Shown here: positions 1-10,254 of the stretch, piece by piece
Layout: each line of letters opens with the position of its first letter
Numbering within the stretch: the stretch's first letter is position 1
Assembly (NCBI GenBank): GCA_008828725.1
Contig: MEHQ01002721.1
Span: forward strand, 1,318,061-1,382,060
DNA from: Saccharina japonica
Lineage: Eukaryota; Sar; Phaeophyceae; Laminariales; Laminariaceae
DNA length: 64,000 nt
Direction of reading: 5' to 3'
The notes under the pieces: model-generated
Seen by the model: only the letters and a program-made list of their open reading frames with translations
Database searches by the model: none
What the model was told of the DNA's origin: nothing
Translations under genes and position numbers: made by a program

Positions 1-1596
1 GGGGGCGTGAGGAGCACTTTTCACAGCACGATTTAGAGCACGGATTTGAAACGCTCTCGCAATTTCCCAGACCTAACGTCCTTCCGATTCCAAAACAAAA
101 ATAAATGACAAAGAGATAGAGGCAGAACATGTTGAAAACCCCCCTCAAAACGCATGGTTCAACCTAATGGGAAACGATGTCCACCCAACATATTATAGAC
201 ATACTAATATCTCCCCCAGGGATCCCTCATCCCTGGCCTCTCAGAGCTCCCACTTCGAACACCGCCTCCGTCCATTACTTGCTCATTCTCTCTCTTTATT
301 CACTATATACTTTTTTGGTTGTCGAGAGGCTTCTTCCTCTTTCAGTTTTGGGTTCGTGTGTGTACCCAGACAGCACGGCAGCGCGGGCGAGCCCGGCGCC
401 ATCGCGGGTATGGGAGGGCGCCGGCCAGTAGAGGGGGGGTCAGAAGGAGCGTGGTAGTCTTTTTCGTGGCTAGGCGTGGCGTGTCCACCGAGACACGACG
501 GAAGCATGAAGGGCCTTTGTCTGCGTTGCTGCTTGCTGTATAAATCCAGTATGTCAGAGTTATAAGGGTCGTTTATTTTTGTAAAAGAACATTCAAGCGG
601 TGCTTATTTATCGGAACACATATTATTTTCAGATAGAGAACCAGGCGATTTGAACACCTCATGATCGAGCGAGCGAACGAGGGCCACGGTGAGCACCGGG
701 CTTCATGCGAGGCGGGCCACGGGGCTCACTGGGGCAGAGAGGCAGTAAAGCTCGACCTGGACCGAATCGATGGCGATGTGATCGCGAAGGGACGGGGAGC
801 ATCAAGGCTGACAAAACGCGAAAGGCGTCAAAACTTTTTTTTGTTTTTTGCGGCGCAATGGGCCCGATTGGATTTTTTTTCTATTTTTCGAGTACGGGTA
901 CGTACGAGCGCGTACGTACAAATGTGTACGTCTTTCTTCTTTCTCAGTTTTGTTGATTTCCTGTTTTTCGTACTTCACAACTTGACGACCGAGCTGTGCT
1001 AGCAGCTGTGCTTTCTCTTTCATACATACAAAGTACGAAGTAATATATACCACCTTTCGTTGCTGTTGTAGTACCACACATACTCACGAAGGCACAAATC
1101 ACACCCACCACAGCAGGCAGCGCAGCACCGTGCTGTGAGCCGTGTTGCTGTGCTTTCTCTTTCGATCATACAGCCTCTTTGTTGTCCTGGAGCATGGAGC
1201 TAATGTGCATAACAAGAATGTTTTGCATGCATGTCAAGTCCGCCGTTTCTTCCCTGTGCACCATGAACCTCTTACCATGAACCTCTTGGCATTTTCAAGT
1301 CGGTGCTTTTGCTTACACATCATGGGCCTCTTCTGCCCCTTTCCTTGCGCGAGCGTAGCGGGCGGCGTCAGCCGCCCGCGGAGCGGAGCCCTTGTATATT
1401 ATACAAAAATAAAGGGCTCCAAACGATTCCTTTCGGCGATCTACAGACCAATATTTTTGTGTTTTTTATTGAATGAAAATTACGCGACCAATTCGTGGTG
1501 TAGTGAAAAGGGGCGCATTATGTTCCTCGACAAGATATAACTCACTTGTTTCTAGACTATTGTAATAGGCGAAAAACAACTTTGAAAACAATATTT

Positions 1597-2405
1597 CACA
1601 GATGCTCCGAGTAAACTCGATACTCCGAGTATACTCGGAGTATCGAGTATTTTTCGTACTCCGAGTACTGAGAGTATTAGAGTACTGGTGGCCTAAATAC
1701 TCGGAGTATTTGGAGTGCGAGCAGTACTGAAGGCCCATATACTCCGAGTATTGGGAGTATGAGCAGTACTCATACTCTAGTACAAGCAGTACTTGGAGTA
1801 AAAACATGAGCAGTACTCATACTCGAGTACAAGCAGTACTTGGAGTAAAAACATATAAATTGCTCGGAGTACTCCGAGTATCGAGAGTATTGGACACCGA
1901 AATACTGCGAGTATACAAAGTACCTGAAGTATTTTTTTCTCGAAAATACTCTAATTTTACTCCGAGGTAATGGGAGCATCTGTGAATTTTGAAATGCTAT
2001 AAACGCCAGTCACGTGCTCCCAGAATCTGGGAGGAATGACGGCCAAGTCTTCAGATGCAAAGATGTTCCTAACGTACTTCACACTCCGAGTATAATCCGA
2101 GTATCGAGTACATTTCGTACTCCGAGTACTTAAGAGTATAAGAGTATTAGCGGCTGAATACTCGGAGTACTCGGAGTATGAACAGTACTGAAGCCCCAAA
2201 TACTCGGAGTACAAGGAGTACCCGCAGTATCGGACCCCGGCATAATCCGAGTAAAGCAGTATCGAAAGTGTTCATACCCGAAATACTCCGAGTACGAGCA
2301 GTATCCAGAGTATCGAACCCCGAAATACTCCGAGTACACGAAGGAGCTGAAGTATTATATCTCCAATACTCCTTACTTTACTCCAAGGTACTCGGAGCAT
2401 CTGTG
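1597..2405. repeat. Palindromic TACTCGGAGTA array with terminal inverted repeats (copy 1)
   Basis: About 800 bp is packed with variants of the self-complementary motif TACTCGGAGTA and its halves ACTCCGAGTA and AGCAGTACT. The left edge reads CACAGATGCTCC at 1597, and its inverted form GGAGCATCTGTG closes the array at 1984 and again at 2405, so it looks like one or two nested elements with terminal inverted repeats. A ~100 bp non-repetitive stretch (1985-2086) separates the halves. Tyr-Ser-Glu-Tyr rich open frames here are by-products of the repeat. Confidence 0.85.
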
Positions 2406-2588
2406 CACTGAATGTTTCTTCGCTCAGCCCGGGTGAACACGAGGACTGCTCTGTAGTTCGTCTTTATCCCTGCAATTCGTCGTATTTCAAAAATTCTTCG
2501 CGGAACAACAGATTGGAAAAATAATGACGAAATCCTCGATCTCACAGCTGTTGTTTTTTTCAGTATTGTTCGTATAACAATAGTCTTG

Positions 2589-2669
2589 CCGGTCGCCCCG
2601 GTAGAGTAGTGGTCAGCTTCAAAGACTACTATCATTGGTACCCAGGATCGAATCCCACCGTGGTGAGAG
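2589..2669 (+). repeat. tRNA-derived SINE head (copy 1)
   Basis: The stretch has the layout of an RNA polymerase III promoter: an A-box-like segment (GTAGAGTAGTGGTCAGC) and, about 35 bp on, a B-box-like GGATCGAATCCC. It begins CCGGTCGCCCCGGT, a head shared with a second, different tRNA-like element at 9341-9421 on the other strand. A clean cloverleaf with a mature acceptor stem is not evident, so a SINE is more likely than a working tRNA gene. Confidence 0.6.
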
Positions 2670-2811
2670 ATTTTGTCTTTATTTGAAAAAATAAAAAGGA
2701 ACCAATTGCTGAGAGCGCCTTCGTGGCGTGGGTAGGCGGAATCCGACGCAAGTCGACGAGGGAAGAAAGTGCTGAAATCTTCTCGAGATAAAAATGCAAG
2801 GCAAGAACCGT

Positions 2812-2908
2812 AGTGGGGGGGGAGGGAGAAGAGCCTACTTTGTGACCCCGGATCTGAGTTACGACTAGGAAGGAGAGAGAAAGGAAGGGCGAAGATAATA
2901 AATGGGAT
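2812..2908 (-). repeat. Dispersed repeat with motif GATCCGGGGTCACAAAGTAG
   Basis: Read on the - strand, this stretch contains CCCATTTATTAT, then CGTAACTCAGATCCGGGG and CACAAAGTAGGCTC followed by a C-rich tract. The same order occurs at 9100-9205 and 63640-63745 on the + strand and in duplicate copy 2 (about 13245-13341, - strand). It is a short dispersed family of unknown class. Confidence 0.75.
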
Positions 2909-3120
2909 GGAGGAAAAAAAAAAACCGGACTATTAATAGATGAATATCTTGGATCGTATAATATTCATCTGTACGTATTCATGCGTACGCTCCTGTATAT
3001 ATAATCGTCCCTGAAAAAGAGAAAGCGGCTCACCAAACCTCCGGAGATCCGCATGGAAAACCAACCGGAGCGTTGTAATCACAGGACGAAATATGAGAAT
3101 AACCAAATATCATTTTTTTT

Positions 3121-3212
3121 TTAACCCTTTCAGAACTTGAAAAAACTTATCCCACACTATTTTCAAGTAGTTTGTCCCCCAAAAAAAGGGGGACCAGTTC
3201 TCAAGGGGTTAA
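3121..3212. mobile_element. piggyBac-like MITE (TTAA-flanked, copy 1)
   Basis: A 92 bp unit starts TTAACCCTTTCAGAACT and ends AGTTCTCAAGGGGTTAA, near-perfect inverted termini bounded by TTAA on both sides. TTAA target duplications with termini starting CCC are the hallmark of piggyBac transposons. The centre, with AAGTAGTTTGTCCCC, recurs in another copy at 38022-38106 and in decayed form near 19085 and 23300. It has no coding capacity and would need a transposase encoded elsewhere. Confidence 0.7.
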
Positions 3213-3301
3213 TACCTGACCCAAAAACTGTATTTCGAGGAACAAAACAGTTCTACCTGATGAACAACCCCATGGCCTGAGTAAGCGACGATTTTTTTTT
3301 T

Positions 3302-3400
3302 GCAACACCAGAATGAAAGTCCGACGTATTTAGGTGAAGGAATCCGATCACTCAGAAACCGTTTCGGGAAAAAAGTGATGCCTCTATCGTAGCACGCGTC
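3302..3400. repeat. Dispersed repeat with CTATCGTAGCACGCG terminus
   Basis: The segment from AATGAAAGTCCGACG to CTCTATCGTAGCACGCG recurs in diverged form at about 8900-8978 and inverted at about 19288-19380, besides duplicate copy 2 at about 13735-13833. It sits just outside the LINE remnant and may be part of a composite element. Confidence 0.6.
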
Positions 3401-3881
3401 TCCTTCACTCGCAAGCGCACACCCGGGCGGTCATAGATTTCCGTCTTACACCGCCCGAAACGCACGCCCGTACCCTCTGGATTCGACGCGGTACCTCGAC
3501 ACTGAAATCCCGGTTTGCGCTGATAGCTCCGCTCAAGTGCACAAACTCGACTTTTGTTTTTGCACACCTGTCTTGGCTGCAGCGACGTTAAGGAACGACG
3601 AGTTCCCCCCATATTTCGTTTGCAGGGACACGATCTCCGTCTTGGCCTCCGACACCGTAAGCCCACACTCCGCACACGCATTTACGAGCAACGTCGGCAT
3701 CGTTGCCAACCGTCCTCGTGATCGCGATAAAACACCCGTATCGTCGGCGTGCGTCACTCCCTACAACGTGTGGACCCCCTTCTCTGGAAGTGACCACACC
3801 AGAAATTAAATCAGTCCATTGGAGGCTGTCGTCCATATGCAAGTCCGCCTCAGAGGCGGTTCTTAGCAGGATGCAGCTCAC
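3352..3881 (-). pseudogene. Non-LTR (LINE) reverse transcriptase remnant, copy 1
   Basis: Three overlapping - strand frames carry pieces of one reverse transcriptase. One contains THADDTGVLSRSRG followed by GLTVSEAKTEIVSLQTK, matching the catalytic palm block of LINE reverse transcriptases, with the usual F/Y-A-D-D altered to HADD. A second, further downstream in the element, reads RCKTEIYDRPGVRLRVK, a block I recall from the same proteins in algal LINEs. Changes of frame between the blocks show that the copy is dead. The repeat at 3785-4040 abuts it and may be part of the same element. Confidence 0.7.
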
Positions 3882-4040
3882 CCTCCATGCGGCTCGCCCA
3901 ATACCTCACGGCGCTTCGCGCTTGGTGCAAGTAATGTCTGCCTAGATGGTGAAAACCCAACGTGCTCCGTCCCGGCATTGTAGGGATGCGAGGGTCTATG
4001 GTCATACGACTACGGCCGGGCACGACATGAGTACACCCCC
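3785..4040 (-). repeat. G-tract/GTACTCATG repeat family, copy 1
   Basis: Read on the - strand it begins at a G-rich tract with GTGTACTCATG, continues through GTCGTATGACCATAGACC and ends near CTTCCAGAGA. Other members lie at 16815-17006, 25390-25658 and 61475-61607 (same orientation) and at 46888-46998, 48880-49170 and 24499-24575 (inverted). Nearly all have the homopolymer C/G tract at the GTACTCAT end. Confidence 0.8.
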
Positions 4041-4690
4041 GCGCCGCCTTGAGTACACCCTGCCCCCCTCCGTCGGCTTTGCCAGCCCGTGTCTTCTCCC
4101 TCTTTTTCTCCTCTTTCTCCTTCTTTCGTTGGAGTTGCACCGTGGTGTCCTGATGGCTGCATCAGCGGTGAAGCATTTTCTCGGCCACGCGCAGCACCGC
4201 CGTGAAAACCATGTTGGGCAGCAAAGGCGCGAGTGCGCATCCTTACCTCAGACCCTGTTCCACGTCGAACATATCGGAAGACAGAGCGCTGACTTAGACT
4301 ACACTCACTCGTATATAGATGTCATCAATTGCTGTAAACGTTTTTATTATAGGACACTGTATATTGCCTTTAACAGCACGAATATGACCAAGGTGTGCGG
4401 TTGTCTGCAGCTCCAGACCAGGTACTGCAGTGCAGGTATATATTCTATCGTTTACATCCTACTATAATGTTTATGTATGTATCATCTTTTATCCAAGACT
4501 TACCGATCTAGTGCCCACCCCACCCCCCCCCTCCCTCCTCCCGGTAAAACCTTGCTTCCTATACAGGTAACCGCGTTCCACTGACCCCGCCCCCCTCCTC
4601 TATATCCTTGTCCACCCCCCCTGTTCTACCCCCCTCTCTCCCTGAAATCCCTGTCGCCCCTCCCCCGCTCGCATTTCTTGCTTCTTGCTG

Positions 4691-5161
4691 ATGTTTTTCA
4701 ACGTGTCTGGTACAACAGTGAAAGCTCTGCCCTACCCCACCAGGCGTCTATCCCAGGTGCAAGAGCAGCTGGAGCTTTCGTCGGTGACCTCCAGCTCGTT
4801 CGATTCATCTCGGGGTGTCTACCCCGAAGGCGTTGGCACGCCGGGTGGCGGCGGTGCTACCGGCTCGGCGCGAGGCAGGAACTCGAAGAAGGTATGGAGC
4901 AAGTCCTCGGCGCGTCTTTCTCTGTCTGCCCCCCTCCTCCCTTCGAGCGACTCCGAGCGTGCGCGCGGCAGCGTCAGGGCTATCCCAGAAGATACGATGA
5001 CCTTGGAAATCCCGAAGCACAGCAGCAGTTCAAGCTCGTCGGACGGTTCTTCCGGCGAGTCACCGGTTTCCCGGGGCATAGGGGGGAGAAACATGGCCGG
5101 GTCCTCCGCCAGTATGAATCTGGCGGTGCGCCGCAGCCTTCTTCAGCCCCAAGTTACTACG
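4691..5161 (+). CDS. Duplicate of the first recognised exon of the DUSP-domain gene
   Basis: The open frame from ATG 4691 to a GTGAGC donor after 5161 is the counterpart of the exon at 15136-15606. It is rich in serine with a run of seven (SSSSSSS) and reads as a disordered region. It is 157 codons long and ends in phase 0; if the internal CAG/GTG at 4756/4757 is an acceptor, the exon is 135 codons and symmetric (0-0), so duplicating it would not shift the frame. No DUSP exons follow within copy 1, so it is either a second first exon reaching over 10 kb downstream, a non-functional copy, or an assembly artefact. Confidence 0.45.
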
Positions 5162-5445
5162 GTGAGCAAGCGGCGTTCTGAGATATTGTCTATCCAGGAT
5201 CATTCGCGCTAACTGGGCTTTGCTTAGGTCGGTTTCAAACTGCTCGTTTAGTCGGAAATCGTCCTTACAACGAGATACCTGGTAGCATTTTCTGGGCCAA
5301 TTTAAGCGTTTCAGTCCGACGGATGTATGATATCATACTTGGAGATCGTTACCGGCTTCTTTTTTTTCTTTTTTCTTTTTGTCTTCACACGTTAGATACC
5401 TGGTAGGGCTTTTTATCCGGTGTGACATATATTAATAAAAATTAA

Positions 5446-5560
5446 CAACAGCTCTGAGATCGAGGATTTAGTCGAAACTCATCTTTGCAAGCTTTAGGTG
5501 ACAATTCGATCGCGCGTACTTACGTACGGGTTTTATATGTCCTCAAGCAGGATGTACACC
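5446..5560. repeat. ACAGCTSTGAGATCGAGGATTT family
   Basis: The consensus runs from AACAACAGCTGTGAGATCGA through ACTCATCTTTGCAAGC to TTTTATATGTCCTCATGCAG. Fullest copies are here and at 15891-16005, 20200-20312 and 61110-61220. Shorter pieces lie at 9779-9815 and, inverted, at 2520-2560, 7665-7765, 12953-12993, 22640-22690 and 60360-60425. An A-rich (or, inverted, T-rich) tract adjoins the ACAGCTG end in most copies, suggesting retroposition. Confidence 0.75.
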
Positions 5561-6729
5561 ATGTATATGAGGAGAACAAAATACGAAGCTGCAGGATTCA
5601 GGGAGCGTGTGTCTTGATGTGAAAAATAAACCGTGAGCTCATACCTGGTATTACTGATTTATAAAGATATTATATAAAGTACATACGAAGTATATGTGTT
5701 GTGTGGGTATACGAAGTATGTGATACCTCAGGAGACCGGAGTCAGGACATTTCCGTTTTTGCTCTTCATTTGTTGCCAGCTAACAGCACGCGGCGTTCTT
5801 GTCTCTTATCTAGAAGAGTTTGAATGTGACTGGTTTAGAGAGTTAAAGTCTGATGTTTTTAGTTTTGTTTTGCCGGCACACGGATGAGACGGTATGTGCG
5901 TGACAATATTTGTTTTGAGGGCACATATCGATACTCAGGACACCAGAGTCTGGCTTACTCAGAAACTTCTACATTCCACCGCATTGTAGGGGGCGGAGAA
6001 GACCGACCGGAGTCTGGCTTCCCCATAAACTTCTCAATTAAAGCGCATTATACGGGGAGTTGAGACCGAACGGTGGATAGAGCTGTACGCAAGAAGAACG
6101 GTGCAAAACAAGTACTTGTTTGGCGGACAGGCTGGTTTTTTGTTTTACGAAGACAAACTTTGTTTGAAATCACAGCAGACTGGTTGTGTGCTGGACGGGG
6201 ACAAAGTTCTACCGTACATGGGGTGTATTCGAATCATTGTACGCGTGCAGTACGAACAAAAGGGTTGTAGTACGTAGTCATATTCGTTCCAAGAAGGGAT
6301 TAACTTATAGTTGACCCCCCCCCTCCCTCTCCCACCCTCCCTTCTTCTCCCCCTCCTCGTCCCCCTTCGTCGCCACCGCCTCCACCGCTGCCGCCCACGC
6401 TGTCGCCATTGGTCCCTCTAGTGAGCATATTGAAACGGTCTGCAGCGTATGCCTTCCAGAAGCGATCTTGGAGTTCGTTGCGTATAGGGGGCATAGTGTG
6501 GGAAGGGAGGGGGGTGTACTCATTAGCCGCATGTCGTGCATGGCCGTATGTTGGGACAACCAAGCACGAGGGTGCTCGGCNTTATATATACGTGTACAGA
6601 TTTATACCATACGGTTACGAGGGGGTCTAAGTTACACAGCCGTTGGCGCGGTCCGGAACAGCATTCCATACGTAGCAAACGTGGGTGAATGTGTGGCCGT
6701 CTGTCTATATTTCAGTTGCCAAAAAGTGG

Positions 6730-6945
6730 TCGTTTGAGCCATTTATAGGTACAGTTGAAGCCAAAAATAGGTGATACGCACATTGAGTAGTCAATAATAG
6801 GTGTACCTGCGCACTTTGAGCCATTTGTAGGTACGATGGAGCGCAGGCCCAATATCAGGCGGGCCCGGAAGCCGTTTCAGGTGTACATTACGCAGTGTAC
6901 CTATAAATGGCTCAAAGTGCGTAGGTATACCTACTTTTGGCTAAT
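6730..6945. repeat. Foldback element
   Basis: A segment at about 6797-6834 (containing GCGCACTTTGAGCCATTT) is repeated in inverted orientation at about 6899-6936 (containing AAATGGCTCAAAGTGCG), with about 60 bp between; the arms match over some 38 bp with few differences. A third partial arm lies at 6735-6752. Hairpin geometry fits a small MITE. Confidence 0.7.
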
Positions 6946-9340
6946 GCCTTTTTTTATTGTATGCACGTATTTGCATGTATTATACATACTGTGTTGTATT
7001 ATACGTATGCACGTATTCATGAACTAATATTTAATAGCGTACCACAGGTATGATGCGAGTTTGGGTTTCTGAGTACATCGTATCATATGATACATACGTA
7101 CATAGCTTGTCACGCGCGTCATCGTGTCATCGTGCAGCAGCTGCAAATATGCAGACTATTAATACTATTAATAATGTTGCACTTTGTATATATGTATATA
7201 TGACGTATAATATGACTCGCTTTTACAGCAGTCGGCCTCAGGCCTCATCCATTTTTGCTCATTTTCTCTATCAATACGTCTGCAGAGACAACAAAGGTAC
7301 CTGGTATCATCCTCGCCGTCAGATTTACAGTAGTAGGTCTCCCCCACCAAGCAGTACCACGCGAGCTGTACTGCTGTATACCAATCTGTATGTACGAGGT
7401 ACATACGAGGTATACAAAATTGGAAGAGGATTCTACATCTCTGCCGGAGGTTGGGCAATTGGCAATAATGCCGTTCCCGAAGACAGGGCTGCGCCGCGAT
7501 AGCAAGAAGAGCGAAGGATACCCCAAAACCGGTCAGTGCACACTTCCCTATAATAGTAAGTAGAACTAACTGCTTGCTGTTGTTGTGGCTTGCTTTTGCC
7601 TCGCTCGCTGTGAACTTCTCTTTCTGTACGTTCGCACGGCATCGTATACTCCCTTGAGTTCCACAGATGTTCGCGCGATCGAAGGATAAGCATTACACTC
7701 CGCTTGCAAAGATGAGTTTCGAAACATCCTCGATCTCACCGATCTCTCACAGCTAGCTGTGTTTTTTTTTTTGTTTTTTTTATAAATATATATATTTTTT
7801 TCAATATATACTTTGTCACTGCTTGTACAGGTACATTACAAGAACGGTGGGAATAGTATTATTAATAATAGTAGAACAAGTAGTATTAATAGTAGTTAGG
7901 TAGTAGTGGCACGTACCGAGAAAGACGTTTCGTGCCTACATATTATACCAGGTACTATAAAATACGGTTGATTTACTCGATTCCCGAAATCTTCGGGAAT
8001 TTTCCCGAGGAAGGCCCTGTATAATACCATATATATGTGCCACCAAATCACGCCGTAATAAATGGGATGGGAAAAAAAAAAAAAAAAAAAAAGCACGCCG
8101 TGCTTTTTTGCTCGGAAGCACGTTGTACAAAACCGTATACTCGTAATGTACCTGTAGAACCTGGTACCTGGTATACTGGTTGTTGTACATCTCGTCCTGC
8201 TGTACCGGTACACTACACCCACTCACTGCTTACGCACTGGTACAGAGTACAGCTAATAAGAAACAGGCTAATAAGAAAGCCAGGCTCACAGTTAGAGGAT
8301 AATACGACAAAAATACGGAGTTCGAGAGTCGTTGTCTTGAAATTAGTGTAGAAGGCACCCTCTCTTAAATAAGAAATCCAGCCCGGGCCAGTTTTCCTGT
8401 TTCTTGTTAGACGCTTGCTACGATAGAGGTGCACCATGTTTTTTCTGAGCTTCTTACATAAGGAGCGTCATACCTCGCCGAAAAAAGTTTTGGAGGGGAA
8501 CAAGGGTGCACAAAAAAAAAAGTTTTTCGACCCCCCCCCCCCCCCCCCCCTATATTGGAGGGAACAAACCGGACCGTTGTGATCCCAGAAAACAATAAGT
8601 CAAGTTTTTTTTTAATTACCCCCCCCCCCCCCCCCCCCCCCCCCCCGACCAGCGAAACAAAAATAGGGGGGTCTCTAAAAACCAAGTAAAAAAAAGGGAA
8701 CAAAAAACGAAAAAAAAATGTTTTTTGCTCATTTCGTCCTGTGATCACAGCGATCCGGTTTGTTTTTCATTCTGACCTTCCTAGGTGTGTGGTGTCGTTT
8801 TCTGTTTTTTTTGTGCACCCTTGAGGGGAATAAAAGTGCTGCCGGATGCGAAATCTCATGACCGAAGTATACTCTGAAACAGTATTCGTCACAAAAATGA
8901 AACTCCGACGAATTTGGGTTAAGGGGCCCGATCCTTCAGAAAACGATTCAGCCCAAAAGTGCTACCTCTACCGTAGCACTAGTCGTTATTAATAGTAGGT
9001 GTCCTGCATGATGAGTATTGAGCGCGTTTTTTTTGGTCGGGGGCGCGCTTGATCCTACGCAGATGTTCGCATTTTTTTTTCTTTTCTTTTTTTCTCATCC
9101 CATTTATTATCTTCGCACTTCGGTCTTCCTCCCTCCCTATTAATAGTCGTAACTCAGATCCGGGGTCACAAAGTAGGCTCCTCTCCCTCCTCCCCCACTG
9201 CCGTGTTTGCCTTGATTTTTAACGCGCAGAGGGTTCAGCCTTCCCAACGCTCGATTTTCATCGAATTTTGCTAACTCACGCTCTCGCGCTTTCCGCTACT
9301 ATAGTCAAGATATTTTTATGCAAGAAAAAGTCTCTACGAG
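6946..9340. other. AT-rich spacer with homopolymers, no gene seen
   Basis: This stretch holds AT-rich DNA, an inverted ACAGCTG-family piece (7665-7765), C tracts at about 8529-8550 and 8620-8646, A/T runs, an inverted-repeat pair (about 8562-8583 and 8737-8765) and dispersed repeat pieces at 8900-8978 and 9100-9205. None of the open frames shows a recognisable domain. A single ambiguous base (n) lies just upstream at 6581. Confidence 0.6.
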
Positions 9341-9421
9341 CATGCACTCGGCGGGGCTCGAACTCGCGATCTCGACGCTAACAAGCTTCGTGGTTACCTG
9401 CTAGCCCACCGGGGCGACCGG
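9341..9421 (-). repeat. tRNA-derived SINE head, second subfamily
   Basis: On the - strand it begins CCGGTCGCCCCGGTGGGCTA, with an A-box-like segment at GTGGGCTAGCAGGTAACC and a B-box-like GAGTTCGAGCCCC about 35 bp later. It shares the first 14 bases with the element at 2589 but differs afterwards, so two tRNA-like modules seem to carry one common 5' head. Confidence 0.6.
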
Positions 9422-10039
9422 CTCAACGCCGGCCCTGCATTGGTCGTTCTCCCCAACTGGCGTGCTACTACTGCTGCTCCTGAACAGCAGAACGTGAACA
9501 CGCGATTTCCCGGCAAGCCACCGAACGCAAACGAGAACGCAAACGAAGCTCAACAGGTTTTACGAGTACATATTTATATAATACGGTCCGTGCAGAGATA
9601 TATTTTCCAGATTTCCCCCCGCACCATGTACGTAAAAGGTACTGGTGTTATGTTTCTCCTGACAGTGACCAGGGTTATAATTAGTGCTCCAGCGCGTGGT
9701 GCGCGGCCCCGGAGGGCTCCCGGAGGGCCGCCGGAGGCGAAGCATTTGGACATACTATATATACTCTATATATATATTTTAAACAACAGCTGTGAGAGCG
9801 AGGATTTCGTCGTATATAATTCGAAGTATGTCGTGCGTAAACTTGCTCAAAATGTGCGGCTCTTTCGCTCGTCTTGCGAAGAACAAAGAAACAAGAACAG
9901 ACAGGCATTACTATCACGGGGATGCTTATTCAAGCTTTTTTTTTCTCAATTGATCGTAGGTACGTACTGTAGGTAGGAGATTACCATTCGAATAATTGAA
10001 ACCACCTTCTTCTTCGTATTCCTCTGAATTCGCCATCCT

Positions 10040-10254
10040 TTGAAGCCTTGTTTTATCCTCGGACAAAGAAAACCGTCGTAAGTTTGAACTTAGTTCCCTC
10101 AAAAAGGAAAGCCACAAAGAAATCCAGCATGAAATTGCCGAACATATCACAAAAAAATGGTCCCCAAAAAACTTGGCAAGCCGCACATCTGCTTCTTCTT
10201 TGTTTGGTGCGCTGCGACGATTTTTCAGGAAAATGGTGCAACTGTTTTGAGTGA
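10040..10254 (+). CDS. Unassigned short open frame before the duplication junction
   Basis: One + strand frame gives about 68 residues rich in Lys/Glu, containing KKESHKEIQHEIAEHITKKW and ending FFRKMVQLF at a stop. It looks helical and more protein-like than its antisense, but has no clear start, splice sites or recognised domain. It lies in the part of the unit absent from copy 2, so it is present once. Confidence 0.2.

Larger units (their letters stand above)
1..6316. repeat. Copy 1 of a ~6.3 kb direct duplication
   Basis: This block matches 10445-16760 nearly base for base. The visible differences are few: an 11 bp deletion near 1025, small substitutions near 1203, 2240 and 367, and a diverged C-rich stretch at about 4520-4620. 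The similarity stops in a C tract at about 6316. Copy 1 starts at the first base of the window, so its true left edge may lie outside. It could be a real recent tandem duplication or an assembly of two alleles joined at a poly-C tract; the sequence alone does not decide. Confidence 0.95.

Noticed and set aside
1466..2339. Tyr/Ser/Glu-rich open frames
   Set aside because: Generated by the TACTCGGAGTA palindrome array, and open in several frames.
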